Positions 51,184 through 51,878 of a stretch of 51,878 nucleotides of DNA are shown here, piece by piece. A program made the position numbers and the translations under genes. Below the pieces are notes generated by a model that did no database searches, had not been told where the DNA came from, and worked only from the letters and a program-made list of their open reading frames with translations. Each line of letters opens with the position of its first letter. Within the stretch, counting starts at the first letter, position 1. This DNA is from Methylobacterium sp. (lineage in GTDB: Bacteria > Pseudomonadota > Alphaproteobacteria > Rhizobiales > Beijerinckiaceae), in NCBI GenBank assembly GCA_013823325.1, contig PNLY01000034.1, positions 1 through 51,878 of the forward strand. The letters are read 5' to 3'.

Positions 51184-51314
51184 GCGCACGGTGCGCTTCG
51201 GTTGGTCGGTTGTTTTTGCATGGTTTTTTGGCGCGTTCCGCACCGTGCCGCGCTTTCGCGCACCGTGCGCTGCACGCCTATCTTTCTGATTTCCCTGTTC
51301 CTTTTGCACCGTGC
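51184..51314. repeat. Four GCAC-S-GTGC palindromes before the relaxase gene
   Basis: GCGCAC-G-GTGCGC at 51184-51196, GCAC-C-GTGC at 51240-51248, GCGCAC-C-GTGCGC at 51258-51270 and GCAC-C-GTGC at 51306-51314. Between the first two lies an AT-richer stretch (GTTGTTTTTGCATGGTTTTT). The only extended noncoding gap of the transfer module; a candidate oriT or operator array. Confidence 0.65.
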
Positions 51315-51325
51315 GAGGTTCCGCC

Positions 51326-51878
51326 ATGGCCGATGACAGCGAAATTCGCGTCCGGCCTGGGCGCATCCGCTCGACCCGCGCACAGCAGGCCCGGCCCTTC
51401 ATTTCGCAGGCGCTCGCCGCCGCGCAGAAGGCCGGTGGCCGCGTCTCCCGTTCCGGCAAGATTACGACGGGCAACCGCTCGCGCTTCGGGCGCGGCCAGC
51501 GCGCCAGCATCCAGGCCAACCGGCTGCTCACCGGCCGCTCACGCATCGTCGTCATCAAGACCCGCGTGGTGCGCCATAGCGCACGCGCCGCGCCGCTGGC
51601 TGCGCACCTCTCATATCTCCGCCGCGACGGCGTGACCCGAGACGGGGAGAAGGCGCGGCTGTTCGGCCCTGAAGGCGACAATGTGGATGCCCGCGACTTC
51701 GCGGCGCGCTGCGAGGATGACCGGCACCATTTCCGCTTCATCGTCTCGCCCGAGGACGCCGTGGATATGGCCGACCTCAAGGACCATGCCCGCGAGCTTA
51801 TGGGGCAGATGGAAAAAGACCTCGGCACCAAACTCGATTGGGTCGGCGTCGATCACTGGAACACCGACAATCCCCATA
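51326..51878 (+). CDS. Relaxase/mobilisation protein (DUF3363, VirD2-like), N-terminal part
   Basis: 184 residues are visible before the window ends. A basic N-terminus (RVRPGRIRSTRAQQARPFIS, RSGKITTGNRSRFGRGQRAS), then VVIKTRVVRHSARAAPLAAH with LSYLRRDGVTRDGEKARLFG and DDRHHFRFIVSPEDAVDM, and VDHWNTDNPH at the cut, the start of the histidine-rich metal site (HxxxxH). It nicks oriT and covalently pilots the strand during conjugation. Preceded by the four palindromes. ATG 51326 follows GAGG by six nt. Confidence 0.9.
   Translation, partial: MADDSEIRVRPGRIRSTRAQQARPFISQALAAAQKAGGRVSRSGKITTGNRSRFGRGQRASIQANRLLTGRSRIVVIKTRVVRHSARAAPLAAHLSYLRRDGVTRDGEKARLFGPEGDNVDARDFAARCEDDRHHFRFIVSPEDAVDMADLKDHARELMGQMEKDLGTKLDWVGVDHWNTDNPH

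Larger units (their letters stand above)
14004..51878. mobile_element. Integrative and conjugative element, left 37.9 kb (continues past window)
   Basis: The boundary is the radC disruption. Content in order: integrase, YhcG nuclease, antirestriction and maintenance genes, SSB, nested mercury transposon, XRE and DUF2285 regulators, repA, parA, DUF2840, TraF-type peptidase, DUF736, lytic transglycosylase and relaxase. That right-hand order is the standard conjugation module of alphaproteobacterial ICEs and large plasmids. The T4SS, coupling protein and attR are not in the window, so whether it is complete cannot be judged. Confidence 0.88.

Noticed and set aside
51079..51336. 85-codon frame between the transglycosylase and relaxase genes
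   Set aside because: It runs through the four-palindrome array, has no family match, and overlaps the relaxase start; the region reads better as oriT/operator DNA.

Overview
The window is GC-rich alphaproteobacterial DNA, most likely from the Hyphomicrobiales; a Bosea-like host is a guess from the gene set and the intergenic palindromes, not a demonstrated identity. It splits into a chromosomal backbone (1 to about 14,000) and a large integrated conjugative element (about 14,004 to beyond 51,878), which itself carries a nested mercury-resistance transposon (34,115-43,817).

Backbone, 1-14,012: the 5' part of a phosphoenolpyruvate carboxylase-like gene (minus strand), several small proteins (DUF4167-like and DUF3859 types), an AAA ATPase, one strikingly AT-rich orphan gene (4231-5472), a serine hydrolase of the beta-lactamase fold, an EamA exporter, xanthine phosphoribosyltransferase, a soluble two-PAS chemotaxis receptor, a CinA/MoaB-like protein, an FkbM methyltransferase, methionine aminopeptidase, and radC. 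RadC is cut off immediately after its HNHP metal-binding segment, which marks the left junction of the element.

Element, left half (14,202-33,565): a tyrosine integrase translationally coupled to a YhcG/DUF1016 nuclease; an accessory block of ArdC, a PAPS-reductase-like PP-loop protein, a very long ParB-like protein, an ArdB/KlcA antirestriction protein and five small unknown proteins; a 1444-residue DNA methylase fused to a strawberry-notch helicase; a Toprim primase-like protein; a DUF2493 protein; and SSB. These genes are separated by terminators and recurring structured leaders. I see three leader families: five GAGAG two-box leaders, two hairpin plus CATTTCAGGAG leaders, and three hairpins with an AUGG loop 19-21 nt before the start codon.

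Nested transposon: divergent merR and merTPF-merBA (MerBA is a fused organomercurial lyase and mercuric reductase), then a convergent operon of three tyrosine recombinases plus a 124-residue small protein, resembling the Tn554/recombinase-in-trio plan. It splits a 54-codon gene whose two halves rejoin in frame across a shared GCGT. A 50-bp perfect palindrome lies just before the recombinase operon.

Element, right half (43,818-51,878): an XRE regulator whose start codon lies inside a 20-bp perfect palindrome, a DUF2285 protein, a frameshifted DUF6499/DUF2285 gene, an excisionase-like HTH protein, and then a tightly coupled repA-parA-methylase-RHH-DUF2840-traF run, followed by DUF736, a lytic transglycosylase and the start of a relaxase. 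Iterons and an AT-rich stretch inside the 3' part of repA look like a replication origin. Four GCAC-S-GTGC palindromes before the relaxase are an oriT or operator candidate. The mating-pore genes presumably lie to the right. The most promising undescribed biology is the set of repeated leaders, which would give the element's transfer and anti-restriction genes shared post-transcriptional control.
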